Source: Ornithinimicrobium sp. F0845 (GTDB lineage Bacteria > Actinomycetota > Actinomycetes > Actinomycetales > Dermatophilaceae). From it: a DNA stretch of 64,000 nucleotides. The position numbers and the translations under genes are program-made. The DNA is taken from contig NZ_JALKAL010000001.1 in the NCBI RefSeq assembly GCF_023015765.1, positions 47,478 to 111,477 of the forward strand, written 5' to 3'. Under the pieces are notes generated by a model. It saw nothing but the letters and a program-made list of their open reading frames with translations, did not search any database and was not told the DNA's origin. Below are positions 41,234 through 51,795 of this stretch, piece after piece; positions within the stretch are counted from its first letter, which is position 1; the number at the start of each line of letters is the position of its first letter.

Positions 41234-42343
41234 GTGACCCAGCCGAGCGAGCCGATCACCTATGCCGGGGCCGGTGTGGACGTCGAGGCCGGCGACCGTG
41301 CCGTGGAGCTGATGAAGGCCTCCGTCGCCCGCGCCCAGCGCCCCGAGGTCATCGGCGGTCTCGGCGGGTTCGCCGGCATGTTCGACGCCAGCGCGCTGCG
41401 GGGGATGCAGCGGCCGGTCCTGGCCACCAGCACCGACGGCGTCGGCACCAAGGTCGCGATCGCGCAGGCCATGGACGTGCACGACACGATCGGCATCGAC
41501 CTGGTCGGGATGGTCGTCGACGACATCGTGGTGTGCGGGGCCGAGCCGCTGTTCATGACCGACTACATCGCGTGCGGCAAGGTCGTCCCGGAGCGCATCG
41601 CGGCCGTGGTCAGCGGGATCGCCCGTGGGTGCGAGCTGGCCGGCGTGGCCCTGGTCGGCGGCGAGACCGCGGAGCACCCGGGGCTGCTCGGCGAGGGGGA
41701 GTATGACGTCGCCGGCGCGGCCACCGGCGTCGTCGAGTATGACGACGTGCTGGGTCCGCAACGGGTGCGCGAGGGCGACGCGGTGATCGCGCTGGCCTCC
41801 TCGGGGTTGCACTCCAACGGGTACTCCCTGGTGCGCCGGGTCGTCGCCGCCGCCGGGTGGGGGTGGGACCGGCGCGTCGACGAGCTCGGCCGCACGCTCG
41901 GTGAGGAGGCGCTGGAGCCGACCCGGGTCTATGCCCGGATGCTGCTGGACCTGATCCGCACGCCCGACCTTGACGTCCACGCGCTGTCGCACGTCACCGG
42001 CGGGGGGCTGGCGGCCAACCTCGCGCGCGTGCTGCCGACCGGTGCGCTGGCCACGGTCGACCGTGCGACGTGGACCCCGCCCGCGGTCTTCGGCCTCGTG
42101 CAGCAGCTGGGGTCGGTGCCGCAGCAGGACCTGGAGCGCACGCTCAACATGGGGGTGGGCTTCGTCGTCGTGCTGCCCGGCGACCAGGCGGACCTGGCCG
42201 TGCGGCGCAGCGTCGAGCTGGGCGTGCCCGCGTGGGTGCTCGGTGAGGTGCAGGCGGACACCGGCGCCACCGGCGGCGACGTCGTGCGCGGCGCCAAGGG
42301 TGTCGACGGCGGCGCGGTGCGCGTCACCGGCTCCCACGCCTGA
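41234..42343 (+). CDS. purM: phosphoribosylformylglycinamidine cyclo-ligase (AIR synthetase)
   Basis: A 369-residue PurM. Family motifs: YAGAGVDVEAGDRAVELMK at the N terminus, STDGVGTKVAIAQAM (ATP loop), DLVGMVVDDIVVCGAEPLF, ALVGGETAEHPG and SSGLHSNGYSLVRRVV, then HVTGGGLAANLARVLP. It closes the imidazole ring of AIR using ATP. GTG 41234 with GAGGAG upstream. Operon with purF. Confidence 0.97.
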   Translation: MTQPSEPITYAGAGVDVEAGDRAVELMKASVARAQRPEVIGGLGGFAGMFDASALRGMQRPVLATSTDGVGTKVAIAQAMDVHDTIGIDLVGMVVDDIVVCGAEPLFMTDYIACGKVVPERIAAVVSGIARGCELAGVALVGGETAEHPGLLGEGEYDVAGAATGVVEYDDVLGPQRVREGDAVIALASSGLHSNGYSLVRRVVAAAGWGWDRRVDELGRTLGEEALEPTRVYARMLLDLIRTPDLDVHALSHVTGGGLAANLARVLPTGALATVDRATWTPPAVFGLVQQLGSVPQQDLERTLNMGVGFVVVLPGDQADLAVRRSVELGVPAWVLGEVQADTGATGGDVVRGAKGVDGGAVRVTGSHA

Positions 42344-42370
42344 GCGCCGACCGTCACGCGACCGACCTCA

Positions 42371-42455
42371 CCCCGCCCCCAGCGGCGCCGACCTCACCCC
42401 ACCGCAGCGGCGCCGGCCTTCACCCGACCCCCAGCGGCGCGGGCCTTCACCCCCT
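42371..42455. repeat. three ~26-bp tandem repeats after purM
   Basis: The core CAGCGGCGCSGRCCTTCACCC recurs at about 42380, 42405 and 42432. It leads directly into the family C palindrome, the same order (tandem repeat then palindrome) seen at 21583-21790. Confidence 0.8.
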
Positions 42456-42463
42456 CAGCGCAA

Positions 42464-42532
42464 CTTCGAGCGCCTAGACGTTCCTCGGGCCGACTGCAGT
42501 CGTACCGAGGATGACGAAGGCGCTCGAAGACG
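42464..42532. repeat. palindromic element with CTTCGAGCGCC arms (family C, copy 2)
   Basis: Outer arms CTTCGAGCGCCT / AGGCGCTCGAAG (42464-42475, 42518-42529), an inner CCTCGG / CCGAGG stem (42483-42488, 42505-42510) and the perfect 12-bp palindrome CGACTGCAGTCG at the tip. It stands between convergent purM and the membrane-protein gene. Confidence 0.88.
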
Positions 42533-42598
42533 TGGGTGGGACCGCCGTGGGTGGGACGGACGTGGCTGGGGCTGCGGGTCCTGCGGGGTCTTCGTGCG

Positions 42599-43126
42599 TC
42601 AGCGGGGGGCGACGACGAGGTAGAGCTCGAGGGTGTCGATGTCGCCCAGGTTGCGGGCGAAGACGGTGCGGTCCACGTCACCGGCCCGCATCTCGCGCAG
42701 GACGGTGGGCGGGGTCGTCGAGGCGTCGGCGATGAAGACCCTCCCCGCGGACTCCTCGAGATAGACGTCGAGTCCCAGCGTGGTGAAGGCGGAGGGCATA
42801 TTCCCGAACTGCCAGGTCGTCCCATCGGTCTCGACATCCTCGGCGGGCCTGCCCCCGTCGAGCAACCGGATCTCGATGCCCGGGATCTCGGACTCCTCGC
42901 AGCCGGCGGCGTCCATGTCCGACCACGTGGCACCCTCGGCCAGTGGGGCCTCGCACGCAACCGTCGTGACGGTGAAGTCGTCGTACTGCCAGTAGTCGTT
43001 GAACCGCGCGACCGAGAAGAGGATCAGCACGGCGGGGATCAGGAGTAGCCACAGCCAGCCCATGCGCACGCCGCGCTTCTTCTTCCCGTCGGGGTCGACC
43101 CAGGTCGCTTCGTGCCAGGCAGGCAT
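42599..43126 (-). CDS. single-pass membrane protein, function unknown
   Basis: A 175-residue protein: short cytosolic N terminus with charged DGKKKRGVR, one membrane helix MGWLWLLLIPAVLILFSVA (about 22-40), and an extracytoplasmic domain with two cysteines (VACEAPL and AGCEESE, about residues 58 and 74) that may pair. ATG 43124-43126 has GGAAAGG upstream. I do not recognise the family. It follows purM and precedes DUF3073 on the opposite strand to purFM. Confidence 0.7.
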   Translation of the reverse strand: MPAWHEATWVDPDGKKKRGVRMGWLWLLLIPAVLILFSVARFNDYWQYDDFTVTTVACEAPLAEGATWSDMDAAGCEESEIPGIEIRLLDGGRPAEDVETDGTTWQFGNMPSAFTTLGLDVYLEESAGRVFIADASTTPPTVLREMRAGDVDRTVFARNLGDIDTLELYLVVAPR

Positions 43127-43197
43127 GGGTGCCTTTCCCAAGACGGCGCCGCCGTATCCCGGGGGCTTCCCGGGCACGGCGGCGGTGGTGCTATCGG

Positions 43198-43404
43198 TCA
43201 GTTCTCGGAGGAGGCCCAGCGCTCGTAGGCGTCGTCCTCGTCGAACTCCTCGTCCGCGGACTCGACGGCAGCGTCCTCGGGTGCGGCGGGGTCACCGCTG
43301 GCTCCCAACTCGCGCGCGAGTGCGTTGAGGTCAGTCTCCGGAGAGTAGTACTTCAGTCTCCGGGCGACCTTCGTCTGCTTTGCTTTGGCCCGGCCGCGCC
43401 CCAT
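43198..43404 (-). CDS. DUF3073 protein
   Basis: A 68-residue protein with the invariant basic N terminus MGRGRAKAKQTKVARRLKYY, then SPETDLNALARELGA and an acidic tail ending DDAYERWA. DUF3073 is near-universal in actinobacteria and typically sits beside purM/purF, as here. Basic head and acidic tail suggest an RNA- or ribosome-associated role, but function is unknown. A TGTACC-17-TAACAT promoter-like pair lies upstream in 43480-43520. Confidence 0.93.
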   Translation of the reverse strand: MGRGRAKAKQTKVARRLKYYSPETDLNALARELGASGDPAAPEDAAVESADEEFDEDDAYERWASSEN

Positions 43405-43565
43405 GGCGAGACCCCCTTGTGCGTTGTGCGGATCGGCATCGCCTGCGTGAGGGCACCTTGGTGCCACCACCCCGCGGAGCCGGTCCGGGGAATGTTATCT
43501 GTCGTGCGTCTAACGGTACATGACTCCGCGCGCTCTAGCCTCATCGATATCGCGGGTCGTCGGCC

Positions 43566-44237
43566 TCAGTTGCGTCGGAAGGCAAGGAACCCGCAGGCCA
43601 CCAGGCCCACGGCCGCCACGCCGGCGACGAGCCAGCCCCAGAAGGGCATGCCCTGGGAGGTGCTCCCCGGGTCAGTGGCCGCGGCGGTGTCCGCGGTCGT
43701 CTCGGCCACGTCGGTCGTCGCGCCGCCCGTCGTGGGGTCCTCCGTGGGAGATGCGTCCGTCGTGGGTGCCTCGGTCGTGGATGCCTCGGTGGTGGGTGCC
43801 GCCGTGGGCTCGGGGGTGCCCGTCGCGGTCTCGTTGGCGGACCCGGCCTCGATCGTGAAGGTGATGATGCCTGAGATCGGGTGGCCGTCGGAGGAGGTCA
43901 CCCGCCAGGCGGCCTCGTAGTCGCCGTCCGCGAGCTCCTCGGCCAGCGCCTGGGTCACCGCGGTGCCGTCAACGGTGGGGGTGCCCTGCACCACGTCGCG
44001 GCCCTCGGGACCGGTCACCACGAACTGCACGCCCAGGTCGGAGATCTCTCCGGAGAAGGTCAGCCGCAGCTCGGTCGGGACCTCCTGGAGCACCTCCCCC
44101 TCGGAGGGCGAGCTGTCGGTGAGGGTGTCGTGGGCGCTGGCGGGCAGCGCGAGGAGCGTCAGGCAGAAGGCCAGCAGGATCGTGCCGAGTGCTGCACGGC
44201 CCCCTGGACGTCGCCCCCGGTCAAGGAGGGTAAACAC
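43566..44237 (-). CDS. CopC-domain copper-binding exported protein
   Basis: About 223 residues: signal peptide (LGTILLAFCLTLLALPASAHDTL), a CopC domain starting with the mature N-terminal His and ASDTLTDSSPSEGEVL-type motif through EAAWRVTSSDGHPISGIITF, a Thr/Ala/Pro-rich spacer, and a C-terminal membrane helix (FWGWLVAGVAAVGLVACGFLA) with basic FRRN. CopC binds Cu(I)/Cu(II) outside the cell. Start GTG 44235-44237 is favoured because TAGTCT lies 6-7 nt upstream (leaderless); GTG 44267 is the longer option. Confidence 0.88.
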   Translation of the reverse strand: MFTLLDRGRRPGGRAALGTILLAFCLTLLALPASAHDTLTDSSPSEGEVLQEVPTELRLTFSGEISDLGVQFVVTGPEGRDVVQGTPTVDGTAVTQALAEELADGDYEAAWRVTSSDGHPISGIITFTIEAGSANETATGTPEPTAAPTTEASTTEAPTTDASPTEDPTTGGATTDVAETTADTAAATDPGSTSQGMPFWGWLVAGVAAVGLVACGFLAFRRN

Positions 44238-44281
44238 GCCTCTCAGACTACGCTGCGTCCCTCCCACGTATCCTGCGGCCC

Positions 44282-44914
44282 ATGGCCAGCACCGGATACC
44301 GCACGATCCGCGGGGCGGTCACCGCCTCGATCGAGGAGCGGCGCTCGGTCTTCACCTGCCGGCTCGAGCGCGTGGACACCGAGGACGCCGCCCGGGCCGT
44401 GGTCGAGAAGGCTCGCACCACGCACTGGGACGCCCGCCACCACTGCTCGGCGTGGGTGCTCGGCCCCGACGGCACGCTGACCCGCTCCAACGACGACGGC
44501 GAACCCTCGGGGACCGCGGGCACGCCGATGCTGGAGGCACTGACCCACAGCGGGTTCAGCGACGTCGCGGCCGTCGTCACCCGCTGGTTCGGCGGGACCC
44601 TGCTGGGCACCGGCGGCCTGGTCCGCGCCTACGGCGACGCGGTGCGGGCCGCGCTCGCGCAGGCCGTCCCGCTGGAGCGCGAGCTGCGCCGCCTGGCGAC
44701 CCTGGAGGTCGGGCACGCCGACGCCGGGCGCCTCGAACACGACCTGCGGGCCCACGATGTCGTGGTGAGGGACGTGACCTACTCGGCGCACGTCATACTG
44801 CACCTGGCTGCCCCGGTGGGGGACGAGGGGGAGGTGACGTCCCTGGTCGCCCGGCTCACCGGCGGCACCGCCGAGTTGGTGCCCGGCGAGACCGAGTGGG
44901 TCGACCTGGCCTGA
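44282..44914 (+). CDS. yigZ: YigZ/IMPACT family protein
   Basis: A 210-residue protein with the UPF0029/IMPACT N-terminal domain: RSVFTCRLERVDTEDAARAV, THWDARHHCSAWVLG, SNDDGEPSGTAGTPML and VVTRWFGGTLLGTGGLVRAYGD are diagnostic. A C-terminal DUF1949 half follows. Bacterial YigZ may bind nucleic acid; the precise role is unsettled. ATG 44282 sits 8 nt after TATCCT, so the message may be leaderless. Divergent from copC across about 44 bp. Confidence 0.93.
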   Translation: MASTGYRTIRGAVTASIEERRSVFTCRLERVDTEDAARAVVEKARTTHWDARHHCSAWVLGPDGTLTRSNDDGEPSGTAGTPMLEALTHSGFSDVAAVVTRWFGGTLLGTGGLVRAYGDAVRAALAQAVPLERELRRLATLEVGHADAGRLEHDLRAHDVVVRDVTYSAHVILHLAAPVGDEGEVTSLVARLTGGTAELVPGETEWVDLA

Positions 44915-44985
44915 GGCACAGCGTGGTTGGGACAGCCAGCGTGCCTCGCGGCGGAGGCGGTTGCTCGTCGCAGCCGCTCGACGGT

Positions 44986-46233
44986 TCAGAAGCCGGAGTC
45001 GGTCGGCTTGGGGTAGTAGGTCGCGTACTTCTTGACGAAGTTGGCCTTCGCAGCGACGACGTAGGCCTTGCGCCACAGCGAGTCGGGGTAGACCAGCGGG
45101 TGGTGCACACCCTTGGCCGAGATGCGCTTGTGCAGGGCCCTCGCCTCCCCGCTGAGGTAGCGGCGCAGCAGCGGCTGGGGCAGCACCGAGTAGAGGATCT
45201 CGTTGCGGACGACGACCTGGTCGTGCGGCTGCTTCTCGATGAGGTCGGTGGTGATGAACTCGGCCACGTTGGCCCCGGCGGCGGTCACGTAGTAGTTGTT
45301 GCGACCGATGCGGGGGTTCATCTCGAAGAACTTCATGACGCCGTCACGCGGGTCGAGCTTGACGTCGAAGTTGGCGAAGCCGTGATAGCCGACGTGCTTG
45401 AGGAAGCGCTCGGCCTGGTCCATCAGCTCGGGGAACGGCGTGGTCACCATCGCGGCCGGGTTGCCGATCGCCAGCGGCTGGTGCTCCTGCAGCAGCACCT
45501 GGGCGGTGGCCAGCAGCGTCACCTCGCCGGAGGAGTCCATGTAGGCGGTGATGGAGCGCATCGCCGTGTCGTCGCCGGGGATCAGCTCCTGCACGACGAA
45601 CCGGTCGCGGAAGCCCGCACCGCGCACGAGCCCGAAGATCTCGCGGAGCCGCTCGGGGGTGTCGACCTTGTAGATCTTCTGCTTGCCCTCGAACTTCAGC
45701 CCCTCGTAGGCCGCGCCCACGGCCGGCTTGGCCACGACCGGGAAGTCCAGGTCCACCTCGTCCGGGGTCCAGTCGGCCTCGTCCGCGCGGGAGAAGTCCT
45801 GCAGCAGGGTGCGCGGCGTCGGGATGTCCAGCTCCTCGCAGACGCGCGCGAACTCCACCTTGTCGGCGACCATGTCGAGCACGGAGCCGTCGACGGCGGG
45901 CACGACATACCACTGCCGCAGCCACTCGGCCTGGTCGGAGAGCATCCGGCTGAACGTGTCGGCGTTGGACAGCAGCAGCGTGGTGCGCCCGGCGGCCTTG
46001 CGCTTGCGGCCCTCGCGCTCCAGGGCGGCGAGGGTCTCGGGGCGGCCGGAGTCCTCGCCGATGTCGATCGTGTCGATGATCCGGGAGTTCTTGATCGGTC
46101 CGGCGATCACCCGGGAGATGACCGTGCTGACGATGCCGTAGCGCTCGTGGAAGGCCCGTGCGAGACCGTAGATGCCGATGTCGGTGCCGAGCAGGACGAC
46201 GTCGAAGTCCGGGTCGGGGTTCACGGTGGCCAT
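44986..46233 (-). CDS. ATP-grasp carboxylate-amine ligase
   Basis: A 415-residue ATP-grasp protein. Features: N-terminal VLLGTDIGIYGLARAFHERYG, VVAKPAVGAAYEGLKFEGKQ (ATP loop), FVVQELIPGDDTAMRSITAY, and metal site FFEMNPRIGRNNYYVTAAG. It resembles D-aspartate ligase (Asl) enzymes that add the branching amino acid to the peptidoglycan stem, a fit for actinobacteria with D-Asp or D-Glu cross-bridges; other carboxylate-amine ligations remain possible. ATG 46231-46233 has GAGGAGC 5 nt upstream. Stands alone. Confidence 0.83.
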   Translation of the reverse strand: MATVNPDPDFDVVLLGTDIGIYGLARAFHERYGIVSTVISRVIAGPIKNSRIIDTIDIGEDSGRPETLAALEREGRKRKAAGRTTLLLSNADTFSRMLSDQAEWLRQWYVVPAVDGSVLDMVADKVEFARVCEELDIPTPRTLLQDFSRADEADWTPDEVDLDFPVVAKPAVGAAYEGLKFEGKQKIYKVDTPERLREIFGLVRGAGFRDRFVVQELIPGDDTAMRSITAYMDSSGEVTLLATAQVLLQEHQPLAIGNPAAMVTTPFPELMDQAERFLKHVGYHGFANFDVKLDPRDGVMKFFEMNPRIGRNNYYVTAAGANVAEFITTDLIEKQPHDQVVVRNEILYSVLPQPLLRRYLSGEARALHKRISAKGVHHPLVYPDSLWRKAYVVAAKANFVKKYATYYPKPTDSGF

Positions 46234-46384
46234 GCTGCTCCTCTGGGTCGTGCCCACCGTGCGCAGGGGCGTGCCACGGCAGAACTGGTGCGGGGCGAAG
46301 CCTAGTCGTTCCCGGGGACCTTGCCGCGCAGGCCGCCGCCCCGTCGGGGATGGGGATGTCGGCGGCCGGGCCTACCATTCATCC

Positions 46385-47929
46385 ATGCCTCGGGGAGTGG
46401 TGCGCCGACCGCGCTGCAGTATGCCGTCAGGCCGGCTCTCCCTGCCGGCGGCGGCACTCCTCGCTGCCCTGGTCAGCGGGTGCGCGGCCAGCGCGCCCGT
46501 GACCGTCACCCCGGCCCGGCCCCTGGAGTCCACGCAGGCAGCGCCCACCCCGCGCGACGGGGCGGTGCCCGGTCCGGGAGGCGAGGCCGCGGGCGGTCGG
46601 GGCGGCGAGGAGACCCGGGAGGGCCGAGGCGAGAAGGCCGCGGTCACCACCGATGAGCTCATCGCGCTCGGGGCGGAGCTCACCGCGGCGCTCGAGAGCG
46701 GCGACGTCGAGCAGTGGCTCGCCCTGACCACCCTGACCGGCGAGGACGCGCAGCAGCAGCGCGACTGGTTCGCGGGCGTCCACGCGGTCCCGATGGACGT
46801 GCGGGAGATGCACCCGACCTGGCTGCTGGAGCGGGACGTCGACGGGCCGGTGCACGGGCCGCTCGTGGAGTTCTCCTTCCGCCACCAGGTGACTGGCGTC
46901 GACGCGCAGCCGGCCGTCGAGCTCTACGAGTTCACCCTCGAGCGGGTGGGGACCGACGGTCCCTACCGGATCGTCGGGGTGAGCGGCTCGGAGGACCTCG
47001 ACTCGGCCTATCCGCAGCTGTGGGACCTCGGCCCGATCGAGGTGGTGGAGACCGAGCACACGGTGCTCATCGCCGAGCCGGACAGCGGGATCGGTGAGCT
47101 CAGCGCGGCTCTCGACGCTGGGGCCGCCGCGGTCCTCGAGGCGTTCCCGGTCGAGGGCGTCGACCGGATGTCGGTGACGGTCGTCGACGAGGAGCTCGTC
47201 GCGACGGTCTACCAGGAGTCGGACCCGGGCACCTACGCCGGTTTCGTGGTCCCCGTGCCCGCCTCCCCGGTGGTGGAGACGGGCTCCGGGCTGCCCGACG
47301 TGGTCACCGGCGACTCGATCGGGGCACGGCTGGTGGTCGACCAGGAGTATGCCGAGGACGAGTGGGGGGCCTATGACGAGCCTGCGGGCGGGTCGCCCGT
47401 CATGCGGCACGAGGGGCTCCACCTGGCAATGACCCTGCGCTATCCCGACGACATCCCGCCGCGCTGGGCGGTGGAGGGCTTCGCCAGCTGGTTCGAGGTG
47501 ACCGGCGACCCCGAGGTGCTCGCGAGCCACGAGGACTGGTACCGCGTGCTCACCACCGAGGACGACCTGCCCGACTCGTTGCCGCCGAGCGGCTACGAGG
47601 AGTTCTTCGGCGATCTCCACGGCGAGCCCGATGAGGAGTCCGGGGACGAGGAGTCGATCTGGGACGAGCCGCTCGAGGACCCGTGGTGGGACTCCGATCC
47701 CGACGTGGTCGAGCTGGCCTACCTCGAGTCGGCGAACGTCTTCCTCTATGTCGACGCGACCTTCGGCCCGGAGGTCACGGCGGCCCTCGGCGACGCTCTG
47801 CACACCCACGACCTCTGGCTCGACGACGACGAGGACCTGGACGCGCTCGTCCACGACCACCTCGGCGTCGACCTGGACGAGCTCGAGGGCGGCTACGTCG
47901 ACTGGGTTCACGACACCTATGGCCGGTGA
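46385..47929 (+). CDS. lipoprotein with HExxH metallopeptidase-like motif
   Basis: A 514-residue lipoprotein. The lipobox LLAALVSGC gives Cys at about residue 32. A low-complexity linker precedes a large extracellular domain with SPVMRHEGLHLAMTL (HEGLH, fitting HExxH) and RWAVEGFASWFEVTG (third ligand Glu), the arrangement of gluzincin or peptidase-MA-like domains. The C terminus is very acidic. Substrate unknown. ATG 46385 (or 46421). It is not followed by a coupled gene. Confidence 0.8.
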   Translation: MPRGVVRRPRCSMPSGRLSLPAAALLAALVSGCAASAPVTVTPARPLESTQAAPTPRDGAVPGPGGEAAGGRGGEETREGRGEKAAVTTDELIALGAELTAALESGDVEQWLALTTLTGEDAQQQRDWFAGVHAVPMDVREMHPTWLLERDVDGPVHGPLVEFSFRHQVTGVDAQPAVELYEFTLERVGTDGPYRIVGVSGSEDLDSAYPQLWDLGPIEVVETEHTVLIAEPDSGIGELSAALDAGAAAVLEAFPVEGVDRMSVTVVDEELVATVYQESDPGTYAGFVVPVPASPVVETGSGLPDVVTGDSIGARLVVDQEYAEDEWGAYDEPAGGSPVMRHEGLHLAMTLRYPDDIPPRWAVEGFASWFEVTGDPEVLASHEDWYRVLTTEDDLPDSLPPSGYEEFFGDLHGEPDEESGDEESIWDEPLEDPWWDSDPDVVELAYLESANVFLYVDATFGPEVTAALGDALHTHDLWLDDDEDLDALVHDHLGVDLDELEGGYVDWVHDTYGR

Positions 47930-47983
47930 GCAGGGGTCGGATGCTCCCGACGGCTAGAGTGGCTGGTGAGGGAGGTGAGCACG

Positions 47984-48484
47984 ATGGAGTGGCTCACGGA
48001 GACGCAGTGGTTGTGGTGGATCGCGGCCGCCCTGGTCCTGGGTCTGATCGAGATCGCCTCGCTCGATCTCGTCTTCTCGATGCTGTCCCTCGCGGCCCTG
48101 GCCGCCGCCGGTGCCGCGGGGCTCGGCCAGGACATCACCGTCCAGGTGCTGACGTTCGTCGCGATGTCCGCCCTCCTGCTCGCCGTCCTGCGCCCGCTGG
48201 CGCTGCGCAAGCTCAAACCGGCCGGCGAGGGCGAGCGCACCAACGCCGACGCGCTCGTCGGCCGGACCGCCGTCGTGCTCCAGGAGGTCACCGACCGCAC
48301 CGGGCTGGTCAAGCTGACCGGCGAGGAGTGGACCGCCCGGACCGCCCCCGGCTCGGCGCTGCCCGTCGACGACACAGTGCAGGTGCTGCGCATCGACGGC
48401 GCCACGGCGGTGGTCGCACCGCTGCCCGACGCGGGTCCGGACGGACCCGATGTCGGGACCACACGGCATACTGACAACCCGTAA
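47984..48484 (+). CDS. NfeD-family membrane protein
   Basis: A 166-residue protein with two or three membrane segments (WLWWIAAALVLGLIEIASLDLVFSMLSLAALAAAGAAG and VLTFVAMSALLLAVLRPLAL) and a C-terminal OB-fold NfeD domain (ADALVGRTAVVLQEVTDRTGLVKLTGEEWTAR...DDTVQVLRIDGA). NfeD proteins partner with SPFH proteins in membrane microdomains; the SPFH gene follows 17 nt later. ATG 47984, preceded by GAGGTGAG. Confidence 0.92.
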   Translation: MEWLTETQWLWWIAAALVLGLIEIASLDLVFSMLSLAALAAAGAAGLGQDITVQVLTFVAMSALLLAVLRPLALRKLKPAGEGERTNADALVGRTAVVLQEVTDRTGLVKLTGEEWTARTAPGSALPVDDTVQVLRIDGATAVVAPLPDAGPDGPDVGTTRHTDNP

Positions 48485-48501
48485 CCTCCGGAGGTCGCGC
48501 C

Positions 48502-49665
48502 ATGCCCGAACCATCGACAGTCGCACTCTGGGTCGTTCTTGCCCTCCTGGTCGTCTTCACGGGGGTGGCGATCAGCCGGGCCATCCGGATCGTGCCACAG
48601 GCCACCGCCGTGATCGTGCAGCGGCTGGGTCGCTACCACCGGACGCTCGACGCCGGGCTGCACTTCCTGATCCCGTTCATCGACAAGGTGCGCGCCACCG
48701 TCGACCTGCGCGAGCAGGTGGTGTCGTTCCCGCCGCAGCCGGTGATCACCAGCGACAACCTGGTGGTCAGCATCGACACCGTCATCTACTTCCAGCCGAC
48801 CGATCCCAAGGCGGCGGTCTATGAGATCGCCAACTACATCCAGGGCATCGAGCAGCTGACCGTCACCACGCTTCGCAACGTCATCGGCTCCCTCGACCTC
48901 GAGCAGACGCTGACCAGCCGCGACCAGATCAACGGTCAGTTGCGTGGGGTGCTGGACGACGCGACGGGTCGCTGGGGCATCCGGGTGAACCGGGTCGAGC
49001 TGAAGGCGATCGACCCGCCGGCGAGCGTGCAGGACTCGATGGAGAAGCAGATGCGCGCCGAGCGTGACCGCCGCGCCGCGATCCTCAACGCCGAGGGTGT
49101 CAAGCAGTCCCAGATCCTCACCGCCGAGGGTGAGAAGCAGGCCCAGATCCTGCGGGCCGAGGGCACCGCGCAGGCCGCGATCCTGGAGGCGCAGGGTGAG
49201 GCCAAGGCGATCCTGCGGGTCTTCGACGCCATCCACACCGGCAACCCGGACTCCAAGCTGCTGGCCTACCAGTACCTCCAGATGCTCCCGCAGATCGCGC
49301 AGGGCGAGTCCAACAAGATGTGGATCGTGCCGACCGAGCTCACGCAGGCGCTGCAGGGGATCGGTGCCGCGCTCGGGCCGCACGGGCCCTCCGGCACGGG
49401 CTCGCTCGACGGTCCGCCCGTGGGCACGGCCGGTGGCTTCGACCACGCTGACGAGGTGGAGGTCGACGAGCCGTCGCTGGAGGACCCCGCCAAGGCGCTG
49501 GCCCGGGCGCGGCGGGAGGCCGCCGGTGCGGCCAAGGAGGCCGAGGAGTCCACGCGCGCGGCTCGCCGCCGTGGGCTCGGGGCGTCGCAACCCGGGCCCG
49601 GCCCCACTGAGCCCGGCCCGGCGCCCGCGGCCGAGCCGGAGATGCCGGACGAGCCGACCGAGTAG
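48502..49665 (+). CDS. SPFH/stomatin-like protein (slipin)
   Basis: A 387-residue stomatin/QmcA-type protein: one N-terminal membrane helix (VALWVVLALLVVFTGVAIS), then the band-7 core VQRLGRYHRTLDAGLHFLIPF, SIDTVIYFQPTDPKAAVYEI, RNVIGSLDLEQTLTSRDQIN and ERDRRAAILNAEGVKQSQIL with the coiled-coil AEGEKQAQILRAEGTAQAA, and an acidic Pro/Gly-rich tail. It likely scaffolds membrane domains with the adjacent NfeD. ATG 48502 with GGAGG upstream. Confidence 0.94.
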   Translation: MPEPSTVALWVVLALLVVFTGVAISRAIRIVPQATAVIVQRLGRYHRTLDAGLHFLIPFIDKVRATVDLREQVVSFPPQPVITSDNLVVSIDTVIYFQPTDPKAAVYEIANYIQGIEQLTVTTLRNVIGSLDLEQTLTSRDQINGQLRGVLDDATGRWGIRVNRVELKAIDPPASVQDSMEKQMRAERDRRAAILNAEGVKQSQILTAEGEKQAQILRAEGTAQAAILEAQGEAKAILRVFDAIHTGNPDSKLLAYQYLQMLPQIAQGESNKMWIVPTELTQALQGIGAALGPHGPSGTGSLDGPPVGTAGGFDHADEVEVDEPSLEDPAKALARARREAAGAAKEAEESTRAARRRGLGASQPGPGPTEPGPAPAAEPEMPDEPTE

Positions 49666-49761
49666 GCCTCGCGCGGGGTCTTGAGCTGGCCAGAAGACGC
49701 CTGCAGACGACCGAACGTGGCGATCCTGCACGGAACATGTCCTCGAGCCGGCGTGTGATAG

Positions 49762-51558
<1,797 letters not shown>

Positions 51559-51575
<17 letters not shown>

Positions 51576-51789
51576 CGGCCCACTCCTGCATCGCTGCCTT
51601 GATCGCGGCACGATCTGCGGGGTCGGCCATTGCGAGCCGGGCGTCGTCCAGCATCGCGCGGCGGCGGCGGACGGCGATCGCGTCCAGCAACGCCTGCCGC
51701 ACTGCGTCTGAGGTGCTGGTCCCGTCCGCCGTCAACTGCTGCAAGGCACGCTCGGCCTCTCCTGAGATACGCACGTTCACGATGGCCAT
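51559..51789 (-). CDS. RHH-type antitoxin of MazF
   Basis: A 76-residue ribbon-helix-helix protein: MAIVNVRISGEAERALQQLT and TSTSDAVRQALLDAIAVRRRR form the DNA-binding part, then an acidic toxin-binding tail ending AMQEWADVDPW. Typical MazE-like partner, though of RHH type. ATG 51787-51789, with TATCCT 6 nt upstream (leaderless). Confidence 0.88.
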
Positions 51790-51795
51790 GCTGTC

